Below are positions 33,203 to 45,163 of a stretch of 64,000 nt of DNA, one piece after another. Source of the DNA: Letharia columbiana. Lineage: Eukaryota > Ascomycota > Lecanoromycetes > Lecanorales > Parmeliaceae. Made by a program: the position numbers and the translations under genes. The stretch spans positions 1,116,001 through 1,180,000 of the forward strand of contig NW_023501039.1 of NCBI RefSeq assembly GCF_014066305.1, written 5' to 3'. Under the pieces are notes generated by a model, which was given only the letters and a program-made list of their open reading frames with translations, did no database searches and was not told the DNA's origin. Positions within the stretch are counted from its first letter, which is position 1. Each line of letters opens with the position of its first letter.

Positions 33203-34036
33203 CTATCTGGCCTTGGGCCTGCGCACCATGAATTTGAGCTGATGTATGTCCAATTGCGGCTCGAATCCGGCAATCTGTTGGAACCCAGCCCATTCAAAGT
33301 CCGCCACAGCGAAGAGCGGAACTTGGGCAAAGACAGAGAGTCCATCTTTGTCGGCACTGTCCGTAACCGAACAGATGAGCTTGGGCGTCACACCGCCAAG
33401 ATCATTCTCCGGATCCGTGGCCACATTGTTGATGACCAAGTAAACGTCATCGCCCATGGCGAGCGATTGCGCTACTTTCGTTCTGGACACGATCGCTTCT
33501 CGTAACATCTTCCGCTGTGCCTGACGAGAATTGCGCTCGCTCTCTCCAGAAGTCCTACTAAGCTTCCTCTGAGCCTCCGCCGCCTTGAATGCTGCTGCTA
33601 CCGTCCATGCAAGCTGAGCAAGTCCGTCCCATTCTGAAACTCCCGGGTACCCCACGACACTACAGCAAAGCCAGCCGACGACACGACCCAGTCTTTCGTT
33701 CATGGCTACACTAATCGCGTAGGGTCGATTTTCGAGACGCTCGCCGAGCATCGTGTTTACAATAATCCAATGGATTTCGTCGCTACATAGAAACTTCACA
33801 CAATCGTCGTTGCGGAAGGCAGCCAGATGAATCCTGGCCATCGGAGTAAGATGTTTGGATTCTGCGGGCTGAATGCTGATAGGATTTTCCGCATGCACCC
33901 TTGCAATCTGAAGCTCCATACTTTCCAAGGTATATAAAGGTGGGCTTTGAGGCGATTGTGAGCTTTCAAGAGGAGCGGAAATGGTGGGTCTTATATTTCC
34001 TGAGCAGAGAAACTTTAGCATTCGTGCTAGAGGCAT
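33203..34036 (-). CDS. GNAT-like protein (copy 9), motif A altered
   Basis: Intron-less frame of 277 aa from the ATG at 34036. A second ATG at 33922 (MELQIARVHAE) would give 239 aa and may be the true start. Blocks: LTPMARIHLAAFRNDDCVKF, VVGWLCCSVVG, YLVINNVATDPENDLGGVTP, LSVFAQVP, WAGFQQIAGFEPQLDIHQL and FMVRRPKAR. Motif A (ENDLGGVT) is altered but keeps two glycines. KFLCSGNI near the N-terminus and KFLCSDEI about 75 residues later hint at a small internal duplication. It is the most 5' gene of the array. Confidence 0.78.
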   Translation of the reverse strand: MPLARMLKFLCSGNIRPTISAPLESSQSPQSPPLYTLESMELQIARVHAENPISIQPAESKHLTPMARIHLAAFRNDDCVKFLCSDEIHWIIVNTMLGERLENRPYAISVAMNERLGRVVGWLCCSVVGYPGVSEWDGLAQLAWTVAAAFKAAEAQRKLSRTSGESERNSRQAQRKMLREAIVSRTKVAQSLAMGDDVYLVINNVATDPENDLGGVTPKLICSVTDSADKDGLSVFAQVPLFAVADFEWAGFQQIAGFEPQLDIHQLKFMVRRPKAR

Positions 34037-35044
34037 GATGATCGTCGGCAAGATGCCTCGACTGTTTGTCAAGCCCACCGATCAGTGCTTGGGACTCTAG
34101 TAATCGAAGGGATGACCTCGAGATCAAGATCTTGTTTGCCCTTGCCGACGTGTTAGCAGGTTTCTGGAGACACGTAATCCTACGTACAACAAATGGAGTC
34201 TCGATGTCCTAGGTTCGAGTCTTTTCACTGATGCAACAACTGACACTCTCGCAGTGCAACGACGTCATTCTCTTCGTATTGCGAAGAGCCTTAGTGGCTA
34301 GGGACCTATTGATTTTGCGCAAACCCTACAAATTCCTAAAGCCGCTGTACAGCCTGTGGCTGTAGAGTCGGTACTGTACACGGCCTCGTGGTTGTACGAC
34401 GAATTCGATCACTAGTGGTTTTTCCAAGGATTCTTCGACGTTGTTTCTCTTCGTTCCTGACGTGGCAGACCAGGGTCGTACCATGAGGTGGTTGCTCCGG
34501 TGTGGTTCTGATTCAGAGATACCCAAGGCAGAGTTTGAGATTCTGCATCACACGAGGATCCTAGGTTCATCAGCATGAGGTAATGGTCCAAGGCTAGGAA
34601 ATCTAGAGTGCTGAACCCAGTGGGGTGACTCACAAGTTGATCTAAGAGTGAAACATGCTCGACGATGCGTTGTCCTGCCGCGTGATGAATTTGTCAGCTT
34701 CACTGTAACGTTCGAAGGTCAGAAGACCACTGCAAGCGGGGCCAGCAACATTGTACATCCCCAGCGTCCTGGAGATCGTCGACGTCCTGTTTTGTTTCGA
34801 AAACTGAATACCCGAACACCGATGATAGAGTCTCTAGAAGCTCAATGCCCTAGAAGTGGTATGCTACAGTCTTTCGGTGTTTACCTCAAGGTGAAATTAA
34901 GCCTATGAGACGGCATTGGTCCAGGTTGCAGCGCGCTGGATCCGATGATCGTCAGCCACCTCGCTTCCGACATAATGCTGCCACGACACTAATATCATCC
35001 AATTTGCCTAGCGTTTCTTCAGCCAGATAAGAGACCCTCAAGAA
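34037..35044. other. Intergenic 1.0 kb
   Basis: No supportable gene. A GGTTCGAGTC string near 34211 resembles a tRNA T-loop, but no A box or cloverleaf fits. Confidence 0.5.
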
Positions 35045-36177
35045 TTAGTGGTTTTTACCTCCTTCCATTGCTAAACCTTCTTCCACTGCTCTTTCCATGA
35101 AGGGGCTTTCAGCATAAGGGTCTTCGGCGACGATCCGAGCAGCTTTCATGAGCTCTTCCGCTACAAAGAGCATACCACCAGCAGCACCACCTGCTCTGTC
35201 TCCGGAAGCCTCCCCGCCTGCTCCAGACTCCCATTTTCGTATGCTGTCAACGACATTCGCGAGAACCTCATGTTCCCAGAGATTGTCAACGACACCATCA
35301 GACATGGCGAGCACCACGTCGTTCTCTTCAATGATTACCTTGTCCATAACAGCGTTAGCAATGGGCGTATCTGGACTGTTGGTACCCAGTTGCCGTGGGC
35401 AGTCGAACCAGTGCCATTGCTCGCTAGTTTTGTAAATAAGGCTCTGATTTTTAGGGCGCATAACTAGACACTGGGAGTCTCCTAAATTCGTTACATAAAG
35501 GAGTGGTATTCTGGGTTCGTTGGTACTGTAGTGAAGAAGAGCGGCACAGGCAGTTGTAGTACCATTCCACTCATTTGGTGACGAAGTCGCTGCTATTGTC
35601 TGCTCATATGCTTTCTGTAGATATTCGACCGGGTCAGGCTCCGAAGACGTAGCAGCAGCGTCTGTGACAGAAGCATCCCGTTCTGCCTCCAGAGCCCAGA
35701 AATGGAGGATTAATCTGGACCAGAGCCTGTGAATGTCAGCACACAGACATCCATTGACCATTCAAATGGCATCGCTTACGCAGCATGACCCTTTTCCCTC
35801 GCAGCCCAAGCCCCGACCCCATCGTTTGCCCCTATAAAGTTCTCTCCTACAAGAACAGCGTCATCTCCGTTGGTGATACCCCTTATGAATTCTCCATTCA
35901 CGTAGGTTCTCCTATCTCTGCTTCGGTTGTGCGTGCTCAACGGGTCTGAAAAGGATCCCGAAGGCGGAGAGAAGAAAGGTGGAGGGAATGGCCGAGAGGG
36001 GCGTTTGGCGAAAAGAGAATATCCGGTGTCGAAGTAGAAAGGCGACTTGGGTTTCTGGTTAAGGGCATTGGCTGGCAAGGGGGTAGTCGTGCCCGAGACG
36101 GAGACTGTAGGTGAGGAAGTGACCCATCGCTGCTGCGTGGGAGATTGAAAGGCACGGCTTCGGATGGCAGCTCTCAT
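35045..36177 (-). CDS. PTC7: PTC7-like type 2C protein phosphatase
   Basis: Mitochondrial-type PP2C of 359 aa from exons 36177-35780 and 35726-35045 (53-bp intron). The basic N-terminus (MRAAIRSRAFQSPTQQRW) looks like a presequence. PP2C metal-site motifs are visible: GANDGVGAWA, TNLGDSQCLVM and VLAMSDGVVDN. FDTGYSLFAKR is a typical Ptc7 feature ahead of the domain. Yeast Ptc7 acts in the mitochondrion on coenzyme Q and metabolic enzymes. Divergent from EMC6 with 292 bp between starts. Confidence 0.88.
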
Positions 36178-36469
36178 ACCAGCTGTTGGCAGAAGAGGAC
36201 GTGTCGAGGGAGAGACCGATGTTCTGGGTCCAGGAACTTCTTGTTCATGGTCGAACAGGATCAGGTACGATCGTTGTTCGATTCCATTGTATACAATTGC
36301 TCAATCGAAACGGAAATCTAGACAGTCTCGAAAAATGGACGCAAGAATCCTCCCCGCAAAATACACTTATTTAGCCGCTCGGTAGGTTAGCGCACGTCGG
36401 CATACCAAGTGACCACACCTCTTATCCAAATGTTGAACTCAGCTTCATCGAAGCTTCACCAAGTCAATC
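36178..36469. promoter_or_regulatory. Shared PTC7/EMC6 promoter
   Basis: 292 bp between divergent starts. No specific factor site is certain. Confidence 0.35.
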
Positions 36470-36869
36470 ATGCCGACTGAGCGCGAGCTGGCCATTTCCC
36501 CTCTAGTCCAGGAATCAGTCCAACATAACACCCAGGTATGTGTACTTCCTACATCTCTCTTGCAACCCAATTCCAAGCCCTGCAACCACTGACTCCTCCC
36601 CATAGGTGATCTCCAACATCCGCTCCCTGACCGCCTCTCTCTTCGGCGTCGCCTCCGGTATCCTCGGTCTCGAGTCCTACTCTGGTTTCCTCTTCTACCT
36701 CCTCGGCACCTTCTTCGTCTCGATACTCATCTGGAGCATATTAGCAAAGGGCAAACAAAGGGATTACTTCCAGGGAGTGTGGAGCGAGCTGTGGGCCGGA
36801 GATGTCTTGAACGGCGGTATGAGTTTTGTGCTGACGTGGACGCTGTTCTACGGGTTAGTAAGGGCTTGA
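36470..36869 (+). CDS. EMC6: ER membrane protein complex subunit 6
   Basis: 109 aa from exons 36470-36535 and 36606-36869, spliced by a 70-bp intron. It opens MPTERELAISPLVQESVQHN and continues VISNIRSLTASLFGVASGIL, the conserved EMC6 block. Hydrophobic helices follow (SGFLFYLLGTFFVSILIWSI and MSFVLTWTLFYGLV). EMC6 is a core membrane subunit of the insertase that inserts tail-anchored and multipass proteins into the ER. Length and topology fit the family. Confidence 0.93.
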
Positions 36870-37659
36870 TGGGTTTCTGGGGAGCTTTGCGGGAAATAAC
36901 ACCAGGAGAGAAGGGGGAAGGGGGGGTTGAGACGACGGGGACTACCAGCGTCCGTGGTGGTTTGGGGGCTACGGCCCAAAAGAATGACTGCAGGGGACCG
37001 GGTTGCGTGATACCCATTGAATTTGCTCTTTTCAAGCATCCCGGGACAGGTCTCGACCTGACGATGGTGACTGGTTTGGTCTGAATGACCGGACTAGTAG
37101 TCATTACGATTTGACCAAGATCAACATTCTGCCACTTAAGCCACATATGTATCATTGCCGAGCGAACGATATGTCAATGAGCGTCCGTCCGCATCCCATC
37201 GATACACCCCTGAATACTCTTCAACCTTACATACCACACCAAAACCGCCAAAGCTCTCCTCCCCCCAAACAAAAATATTGGGGGCCTCCAATCTTTTAGG
37301 GAAATCATCTCGTATCTGACTAAGATCAGAGCTCACTTCCAAAGGACCTATCGGGCCTCAATTGATTAGCTGCGTGCGTGGTGGACTCTAATCTAACTGA
37401 TGCAGCGCCTTTGCCGTTGAGCCATTGTCGCTCCGTTGCCCGAACGGATCTATTGTAATGTGCCCTGATTTTCGATGCGTGAGCTTGCTTTCCTTGACTT
37501 TGGAGGTCCTGGCAATGCGTGGATACCCTCAAAACTGTGCCAATGGACAAAATGCACCCTTCAACCTTGTAGATGAGAGAAAGAGATATTCACGAGAATA
37601 AAGGGCACACTATACGTCTTGAGCATTTTTCTTTGGATCTTATTGGTTCTACAGCAGCC
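36870..37659. other. Convergent spacer EMC6 / UTP12
   Basis: 790 bp with both 3' regions. A C-rich run occurs at 37258-37266. No gene. Confidence 0.55.
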
Positions 37660-40600
37660 TCAAGCTACATCAATAAATCCCCTCTTCTTCCTCCCCTTAC
37701 CAATCACCTCTTCTTCCTCCCAGACTTTCTCATCCACATACTGCTTTTGACCCATCTCTCCCATTCTTCTTCCTACAAACCGCAACGCCGCAAGATTAAA
37801 TCCCATCTCATCCTTCTGCGCCTGTAACGCTCCTCTCAATTGCTCGCGGATCCCATCCAACATCACTTTCAGCGATTTGCTTGCCACGAGCTGCTTATGA
37901 TGCGTCTTAAGCATGAAAAACAGGATACGGCAGGTCAATGGCATGTTCCACTGCCTCTCAGCCCAGATGCGCAGGAAGGTGAAGAGGGAGACGACTTTAT
38001 CAAAAGGGAGGACTAGGAGAGCGTCTTGGAGGGCGGCAGCTTTGATCTTTTGGATAACGTTGAGGAGATGCGATTCGGCGGAGATTTGGTTGTAAGCTAG
38101 GAAGATGGGATCGCGCTGTGGTAGTGCTAGATTCGGCTGCGTCGCCTTGGCTCGATGATACTCATTCATGATAGCCAGATCTGTGATGCCGACTTCAAGT
38201 GCTTCGGCAATCTTCTCGCCCGCCATGAGCGTTTCAACGGTCTGCTTGCCAGCAGTAACGGCTTCGCTTTTCTCATCGCCGGCTTCTTCTTCTTGCTCGA
38301 GGGAAGTAGTGAGTGTGCTTTCGTAGAGCTCCTCCAATTCCTTTTCTCGCTCTTCCTCCAGAAATATCTGCTCGTCGGTCTGATTCCAGGTTCGGATACT
38401 TTTGTCATGACTTGCGCTGACGAGGAACTCTCCCGTTCGGCTCACGGCTAATGCCCAGATCTCTCCGTGATGACCTTCAAGTTTTTGTATTTGTTCGAAT
38501 TTGTCACCGTCCCAGTATTTGATGATATTGTCTTTGCTTGCACTAAAGAAGTGATGACCATTGCCGTCTTGGTTGTGAGGAACGAATGCCACTTGCATGA
38601 TACTGTCTTGGTGTGCAAAGAACGCCTTATGGCAATCGCCGAAGTCTAGACCCCAGAGCCGTACGTTCTTGTCGGCTGAGCAGGTAACTATCAGCTTGCT
38701 GTCGTAAGAGATGTCCATGCTTAGTACGGGCAGCTTGTGGCCATACAAATTGAGGAAGAGTTTCAATGAGTCGACGAAGAAGACTTTGACAGTGTTGTCA
38801 AGGAGCGAGAGAGCAAGGAGCCGTGAGTCGGGAGAGAAGCGCAAACTGAGTATGTCGTCGGCGACTTTGAGGGTACGGGTATGGGCGAGCTTAAAGCGAG
38901 GCGTTGAGCGTTTTGTCCCAGGTATTTCCTCCTGGACGACCTCGAAGTTGAAGAATTTGGCGGACTTGTCAGCACTGCCAGTAGCCATAGATCTGCCATC
39001 CGGGTGCACATGTAGTGTCCACACAGGTCCCTCGTGGGCCTTGACAGTGTCTATTAGCGTAGACGAAGCTATGTCAAAGATCTCTAGCTCCCCATTCCGA
39101 TTGCCGACAATCACAATCTTGTCTCCGGGTAGAAAAGTGGCACAAAGCGCGTAGCCACAATCGAGTGTTCGAATGCAGCTTTGTGTGCGTATGTTCCATA
39201 GTTTCAAGCTACCATTACTTGCAGACGCCAGCATCCTGTCGTCAGAGCTGAGAGCTAAAGATCGCACATCTGTGCGATGTCCCGGCATATCGACAGAGAA
39301 AGGCCGAGTATAGTCCGGTGGCTCATCAGCTTTAGAATGCTTTTCCTTTTGCCTCGTCGTCACGTTGTAGAGTTCCAGCTGATTGTTCGTAGTCGCCGCC
39401 AGTAGATGGAGACTTGTACCTGATCTTCGGCCAGCCCAACTGAATGACCGGACCTTACCAGCGGTTCGGACTATAACATAGGGAACGATGACGTCCGTTA
39501 TGAGTGCTGATGACAGGTCTTCGGATTGCTTTTCGCTGTCCATTAGCTCATCAATTCCTTTGGTGTCTTGACTTGCTGCAGCCACGGCTTTCTCCTTTCG
39601 TCTCTTCCTCTTCCTTGCCAAGGTTTTCTGTACTTCGCTCTCGCTCCGGATTCTCCAAAGCTCTACAGCTTTTTCGGAGCCATGTGCTGCAATATAGCTG
39701 CCGCGCGGATGAAAGCTCACGCCTAGGGTGCGGTCTTTGCCTTGTCTGTACAGGATGCCTCTTTCTTTAAGAAAGGTCTTTGGAGAGCTTTCGGAAACTT
39801 CACTGGCGGCCTCGCTCAGACCTACCAGGTCTATTGACCAGACTTTTAGCTCGCCATCGTTTCCTGCTGTGATGGCACCTGATTGATCAGCCGATACTCC
39901 CATTGACCAGCACTCGCCATTAGTCTGAGCAACATGCGTTTCTATACAATGCTGCGATTCGATGTCCCAAAGCTTGATGAGCGCATCTTTGCTGGTAGAT
40001 ATCAGGAAGCCTGCGTGCTTCTCATCGTCTCCGTTATAGCTGTCGGTATGTACTCCGTTGCCATTTGTGTCGCCGTTCACGGTCGAATGTCGATGACTTG
40101 TATAAAGGTAATGAAGGCCTGTGATTTGGTCCTTGTGTCCTCGAAGTTTGAAAAGTCCAACCTCGGCAACTAGATCCCATACGATGGTGTCCGTATCTTT
40201 TGCACCACTGGCAAGGCGAACGCCTTCTTTGTCGAAGGCCAATGCAGTGACGGCAGACTTGTGACCGTTGAAGCCTATTATGACCGTAGCTATTCTGGAG
40301 TCCCATACTCTTATGCTTCCATCTCCATACCCTACAGCGTAAATCTCTGGATCGGCGTTACTGCGGGCTATAACTGTGACCTCTGCGCTGCAACTACTAT
40401 CTTTCCACCTTCCCAGGAGCTCCCCCTTCTTCAGGTCCCAACATAGTACCTCCTCATCGGCGCCCACAATGGCTCTTCCTGCACCCGAGGAACGTAGCGC
40501 TGCAGTATGAACATTTTCGTCCTCACACCAGACAGCGTTGGAAGAAGCAGACGTTATGAGGCCAAAGGTATTGGAATACTCATACTTTCTACGACGGTCA

Positions 40601-40660
40601 GCAAAGCAACAAATAGGGTGTGGAAATTGGTAGACGCACTTACAGATAAGACTTCACCAT
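37660..40660 (-). CDS. UTP12: U3 snoRNP / SSU-processome WD40 protein UTP12 (DIP2)
   Basis: 981 aa from a 17-nt first exon (40660-40644, MVKSYL) and one long exon (40588-37660). It continues KYEYSNTFGLITSASSNAVW, the usual N-terminus. Two WD40 propellers are evident, with repeats such as GHKSAVTALAFD, GHRTDVRSLALSSD, GHKLPVLSMDISYD and GHHGEIWALAVSRTG. The C-terminal Utp12 domain follows (HLLNVIQKIKAAALQDALLV, FLRIWAERQWNM, LKTHHKQLVAS). A basic loop KRKRRKEKA sits between the propellers. UTP12 is part of the UTP-B complex for pre-18S rRNA processing in the nucleolus. Confidence 0.94.
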
Positions 40661-40865
40661 GTTGCAGTGACCTTGTCAAATATCGATGTCCCGTTTGTCT
40701 TTTTTCGCACTCCCGATTCAACTGCCGAAGATTTACCGAATTAAAACCGACGCGTTATCGCGTCGCGTGAAACTAGGCCTACGTGAAATAACCTCGAAAT
40801 GTAGCCCCATCTCGACCTCATGTACTTATCTGAAGACCCAGGGCCCACAGAAACATGTGCAGAAG

Positions 40866-41290
40866 ATGGCTGAGCCGGAAATCATCAGTATCGAACGGGC
40901 ACGTTTGCCCAAGATCTGGAATCCACGGCCCAGCTATTCGCAGCATACGCTGATTCACTAGGATTGGATCTTCCATTTCAGGAATTCGATAGGGAGCTCA
41001 AGTCCCTTCCAGGAAATTGTGCTCCTCCGACTGATGAGACTTTAATGGCTCGTGGCAGTCATGGCACTGTTATGGGATGCGTTGCTGTACGCCCGCTTTT
41101 CCCGCCAGACTTCTGTGAGATGGACAGGCTTTACGTTCTACTCGCAGGACGTGGCTTAGGCGTTGGGGAGAAGCTGCTGCACGAAATTCTTGACATAGCA
41201 GCCTCGTTGGGATGTAACGAGATCAAATCAGACGACTTGCCGTCTATGATTTAAGCCATATCTCTCTATAAATCTGCTCCTAACACACCG
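40866..41290 (+). pseudogene. Decayed single-domain GNAT (other subfamily)
   Basis: Pieces of a bacterial-type fungal GNAT lie in shifted frames. The first is MAEPEIISIERA. A 1-nt frame change follows near 40900, then DLESTAQLFAAYADSLGLDL, EMDRLYVLLAGRGLGVGEKL with intact motif A, and EIKSDDLPSM. A TAA stop then interrupts a continuing AISLYKSA block at 41252-41254. At least two lesions (frameshift, nonsense) and a lost C-terminus argue for a pseudogene. It is divergent from UTP12 and unrelated in subfamily to the 22-34 kb array. Confidence 0.65.
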
Positions 41291-43143
41291 TATTAGCCAC
41301 AAGACTCCTCTCATTGGAACGGTATTCTTGGCTCGAGAGCTGAAGACATCTTCCGCAACAGCCGATTGGTCGTTCCTGGGGTGCTGAAGAGAGTAAACAC
41401 CGTTGGCACGATAACGGTTGTAGCGGTACAGATCCACCAAGAAGACACTTCGCCTGACTTGCCTGAACATATTAATAGCCAATGCTTTGGCTTGGAGATC
41501 CGTGAGCCTTCGCACTTCTAAACTGACTGAGTGCAAGAAGGCCTTGGTCTGGACTCGTTGGCTGACTGTCAATGCTCAGAGCCTTCGTCCCCTACGTGCT
41601 CTACCTCTAGTGCTCGCCATCTACTAGTCCGCACTAGGCATTGAAATCTAGGTACATTTGGAAGGAATGTGCTTGTTCGGTGTCGTCAAAAGCAATGCAC
41701 ACCGGTCAAAAAGGAGTCTGAGATGACCTGAGGAACCAGCTCATGCATGCAAGACCCGAACTCTCAATTGCTCTTCAAGACCAAATTTACACCTGGCCTC
41801 AGCTGCTTCCTCCCTGAAATGCTTCTAAACCCAGCGAACCATCCTCCGTGCGCTAGCCCCCAGGAACCCAGCCGTGGATCCGGCAAGAGATGCTCAATAA
41901 TAGAGCCGGTACTGAAGTGGAGATTGTCAAGCACCATCGCTTGACCCGCTATCCCTACCCATCTCCTGCAAGCCACCAGCTGCAACCCAGCTGAGCCCGA
42001 GCAGGCGTTCCATATACACGCGGAGATCAACGTTGGCGTTCGCACTCGCGAGGAGCGGAAAGCTACATGGAGCAGGGCCCAGGGCCTGGACGTACGCCTC
42101 ATCCGCATCACAAATAACGATTCCACGGATAGAAACACGTACCGGCCGTGTCTACGATTGCGTAGAGAATTCCGGAATGACGGTCCGGTAGATTACCAGT
42201 CAGCCTCTGATCCTCTCCTGCTTTGAAAGTGATGGCATCATCAACACCACCTCTGGAATGACCCGTCGGGGCTCCGTACAAGCGCGAGTCGTGACGACGT
42301 TTTCAAAACCTCGAGGCTGTAGATGATCCTTTCGCATCGACGCATACTAGTACCAAGGATCCGGAAGGAATTCGAAGGTAAAAAATGACATGCTGCAAAA
42401 GCGGCCCACGGATTGGCTTTCGGAGGACCGGTCATCTCGAAGAAAAAAGGGGGCTTACTTTAGGGTTCGTGGAGATGGTGGCAGACAGGGATGGTAGTGG
42501 GGATAGATTTCATCAGAAGGATTTCAGGTACAGTCAGATTGTGGGTTAGTGTCAGATTTTGGTGCTTGTTCCTTGCGGACGGTCGACTACGGTATGGCAT
42601 TCGCGAACGGTAGCTGGGGAAGTGCGTCTTGCCGCAATCCTTCAATCTGCGAGGGAAAGGGGTCAGAGACTACCGACGTGAGACGATGGAGTAGGTGGAT
42701 GCATAAGGATTCGAATACGGGAACATCGATGCCTCAGGATTTCAAGCTGAGCAAAGCTGACACCTTTGACTCTCTGAAACGGTGATTAGTGAAGATGTGG
42801 CTTCTGATGCCTGAGGAATTTATGTGGTGTGAGCTTCTCGATGCTCATGGACGCATGTGCCCCGAAGCTCCAGGCTTGGGCTACGGCAAGCCCTGTGTGC
42901 ACGCCGGATGCTCCTCCCAACCAAGGTCCCATGCTCGCTAAATCTCATCGCAACGAACGAACGAACGAACGGTAGTAGCCCACGCGGGGACATATACTCC
43001 AAGCGCTTTTTCCCTCCGAATGCGTCGCTAACCAATCAATCCTACAATGCCGTAGGTAGAAGAATCGCTATCAATAAATCGTAAGAATGGAAAAGAGCAA
43101 GAGCTCGCTCGCTTCTTTAGACCTTATACGGATCCGACCTGCT
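41291..43143. other. Intergenic 1.9 kb
   Basis: No supportable gene on either strand. A short (AACG)5 tract is present at 42952-42971. Confidence 0.5.
42952..42971. repeat. (AACG)5 microsatellite
   Basis: Five perfect tetranucleotide copies. Confidence 0.9.
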
Positions 43144-45163
43144 CTAGGATGGAACATGTGTACTCGGCGGAGCATAGGTGGTCGCTGGATCCCAGTCATA
43201 TGCTGATGAGAAAGTCGATCCTCCGCTTTCTCTTCTTGTTGGAGGAGAAAAGGGCCTCCCTGGGCTGGTACTGCCCATTTGCGGTTGGTAAGATCTCCCG
43301 TAGCTCTCCCTTGAGAAGGACCTACCCGCACTCGGCGGTCGTGGGGTTGAAAAGCTCAAAGTTGGACTCTTGTAGTCTGCTTCTTGAGGCAGGGAAAAGC
43401 TCAGTGTTGGACTCTTGTAGTCTGCTTCTTGAGGCAGGGAAAAGCTCAGGTGCTGGCTCTTGGAGTCAGCTTCTTTATTGAAGTAGTCGCTTGTATATTG
43501 ACTTGAGGGTGATGGTGGCGATTGTGGTAATCCCTCCTCGTGTTCTGAGCGTGGGCTCGTGACGACGGGGTCGGATGTTTTGGGCATACCAGACGTGGTT
43601 GGTGGTGAGGTTATCATTTCGTAATTTTTGGGGCTGTTAGAGTAACCGCGGGCATCGACGGAGGCGAAGTCATTTCGCTTTGTGAGGGGACGTCGGACGA
43701 GGTCTATCCAGCCAACGAGCATGGAGGTTCGGCCGATGAAGAGCAGAGTCCATATGCCATTTAGCTGGGATGAAAGTCAGCCACAATCAATATTTGTCTT
43801 TGGACTAGGTCCACTCACGGAGAGCAAGACCAAGGCCGCCATGACCGTTCCTTCGTTCGCTACTAAACCTTCTTGCTTCACTTTGTCCAAGCAGGGGGTC
43901 TTGTCGCCGCCATTGGTGACCAAGCAAAGCAGCCATGGCTCTGCCTTTTGTAAATCCTGCACAGCCGATGTGACGGTATTGTCCATCTGGACGAAGACGA
44001 TTGACAAGAACACAACGTTTATGATAATGATAAGCACTATGGCAGTTCCTCGCCATTGCAACCGAATGACTTTCTTTACTCTCCGATACGCTTGTCCGGC
44101 AGTTACAGTCCTGATGCTGCCACTGTGAGATGAATGGGTGGGGAGACCGGAATTGACTTGCGTTATGGAGTTGGTGCTTCCATCGTCAAATAGTGATTTG
44201 ATGTATACCTTGATACAGTAGCCGAAAGTAGCAAATTGCAAAATCGTCGAGATGGCGGCGAAGGCCAAAAGAGGTCCCCAATAGTCTTGCACAGCTTTTG
44301 TGTGGTTGATGTGACATGTGTTCCCGAATCTGTACGAGGTCCCGGTAAGTGGAAGTGTGATTGCAAGGAACAAGCCCGGTAGACCCCATCCTGCAATGAG
44401 CGAAGACCAGAAGAACTTTTTCCCCGTCACAACTTGCCAGCAGATCTGCAAGTGTATCGATAAGGAACGAAGAAAGCCTTCAACGGCCGGTATGTCAGTA
44501 TGTCAGTACCTAAGATTAGATGGATGTACTCACCCCACAAAATCGCTGCAAAGCCTCCGAACAGCAGAAAAGCGCCGGAGAAAGCACAGGTCATATCTGA
44601 ATACATATCGTTTGGTGTGATAGCATCATAACACTGCTCTGGCTCGACACCCAAAGGAATGATGAAGCCCAACTACGGTGGTCAGCTCCTCTGTCTGAGT
44701 ACTTGGCATCGGACGACGTACTTGCAAGAAGCATATCGCGACTACCAGGCCAATTGTAAGGTAATGCCGGTTGGTTTTCTGCACCGGTAGGACGATGAAG
44801 CTGAGGAGCAGCGACATTGAACACACCATACCCGCAACATTGAGCCAGTTTGCGGCTTTCGGTATCGTATTGAAGTCTATGCATGCTCTTAGTTCCCCGT
44901 ATCAGATTTCTCGATCCAGCTACCACGCACCGTCAGAGTATACCCATTCTGTTATAGGACATGGTAGGCAACAATCGACGGTGCCTTCGGCGGACGGTAC
45001 AGGAGCGCAGAATCGGCCGTCGAGATCTGAATGCACGTCAGCAAGAAATTGAAGAGCATTCAAGATTCTCTAAAAGGCACTTACATCCCACAGTGCTAGG
45101 GAAATTTGACAGTTGCAAGAAAGGCGCAGTGCAAAGTCCTCGCGCCACCGTCAAGTTTGCCAT
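43144..45163 (-). CDS. Fungal seven-helix receptor, secretin-like (GprM type)
   Basis: 582-aa predicted G-protein-coupled receptor from six exons: 45163-45085, 45026-44931, 44876-44722, 44672-44534, 44477-43819 and 43764-43144. The extracellular N-terminus is Cys-rich (GRFCAPVPSA, VDCCLPCPITEWVY). Transmembrane segments include VAGMVCSMSLLLSFIVLPV, YLTIGLVVAICFLQLGFIIP, FSGAFLLFGGFAAILW, WSSLIAGWGLPGLFLAITL, WGPLLAFAAISTILQFATF and WRGTAIVLIIIINVVFLSIV. The layout matches fungal GPCRs of the class related to secretin-like receptors. The cytoplasmic C-terminus is Ser/Pro-rich and holds three 15-residue repeats. Ligand and G-protein are unknown. Confidence 0.83.
43350..43484 (-). repeat. Three 45-bp tandem repeats in the receptor tail
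   Basis: Units start at 43350, 43395 and 43440 and code QEADYKSPTLSFSLP-like peptides. Two units are almost identical and the third diverged. They stay in frame within the receptor C-terminus. Confidence 0.85.

Noticed and set aside
34150..34230. Possible tRNA from a GGTTCGAGTC string
   Set aside because: No A box and no acceptor or anticodon stem can be folded around it.
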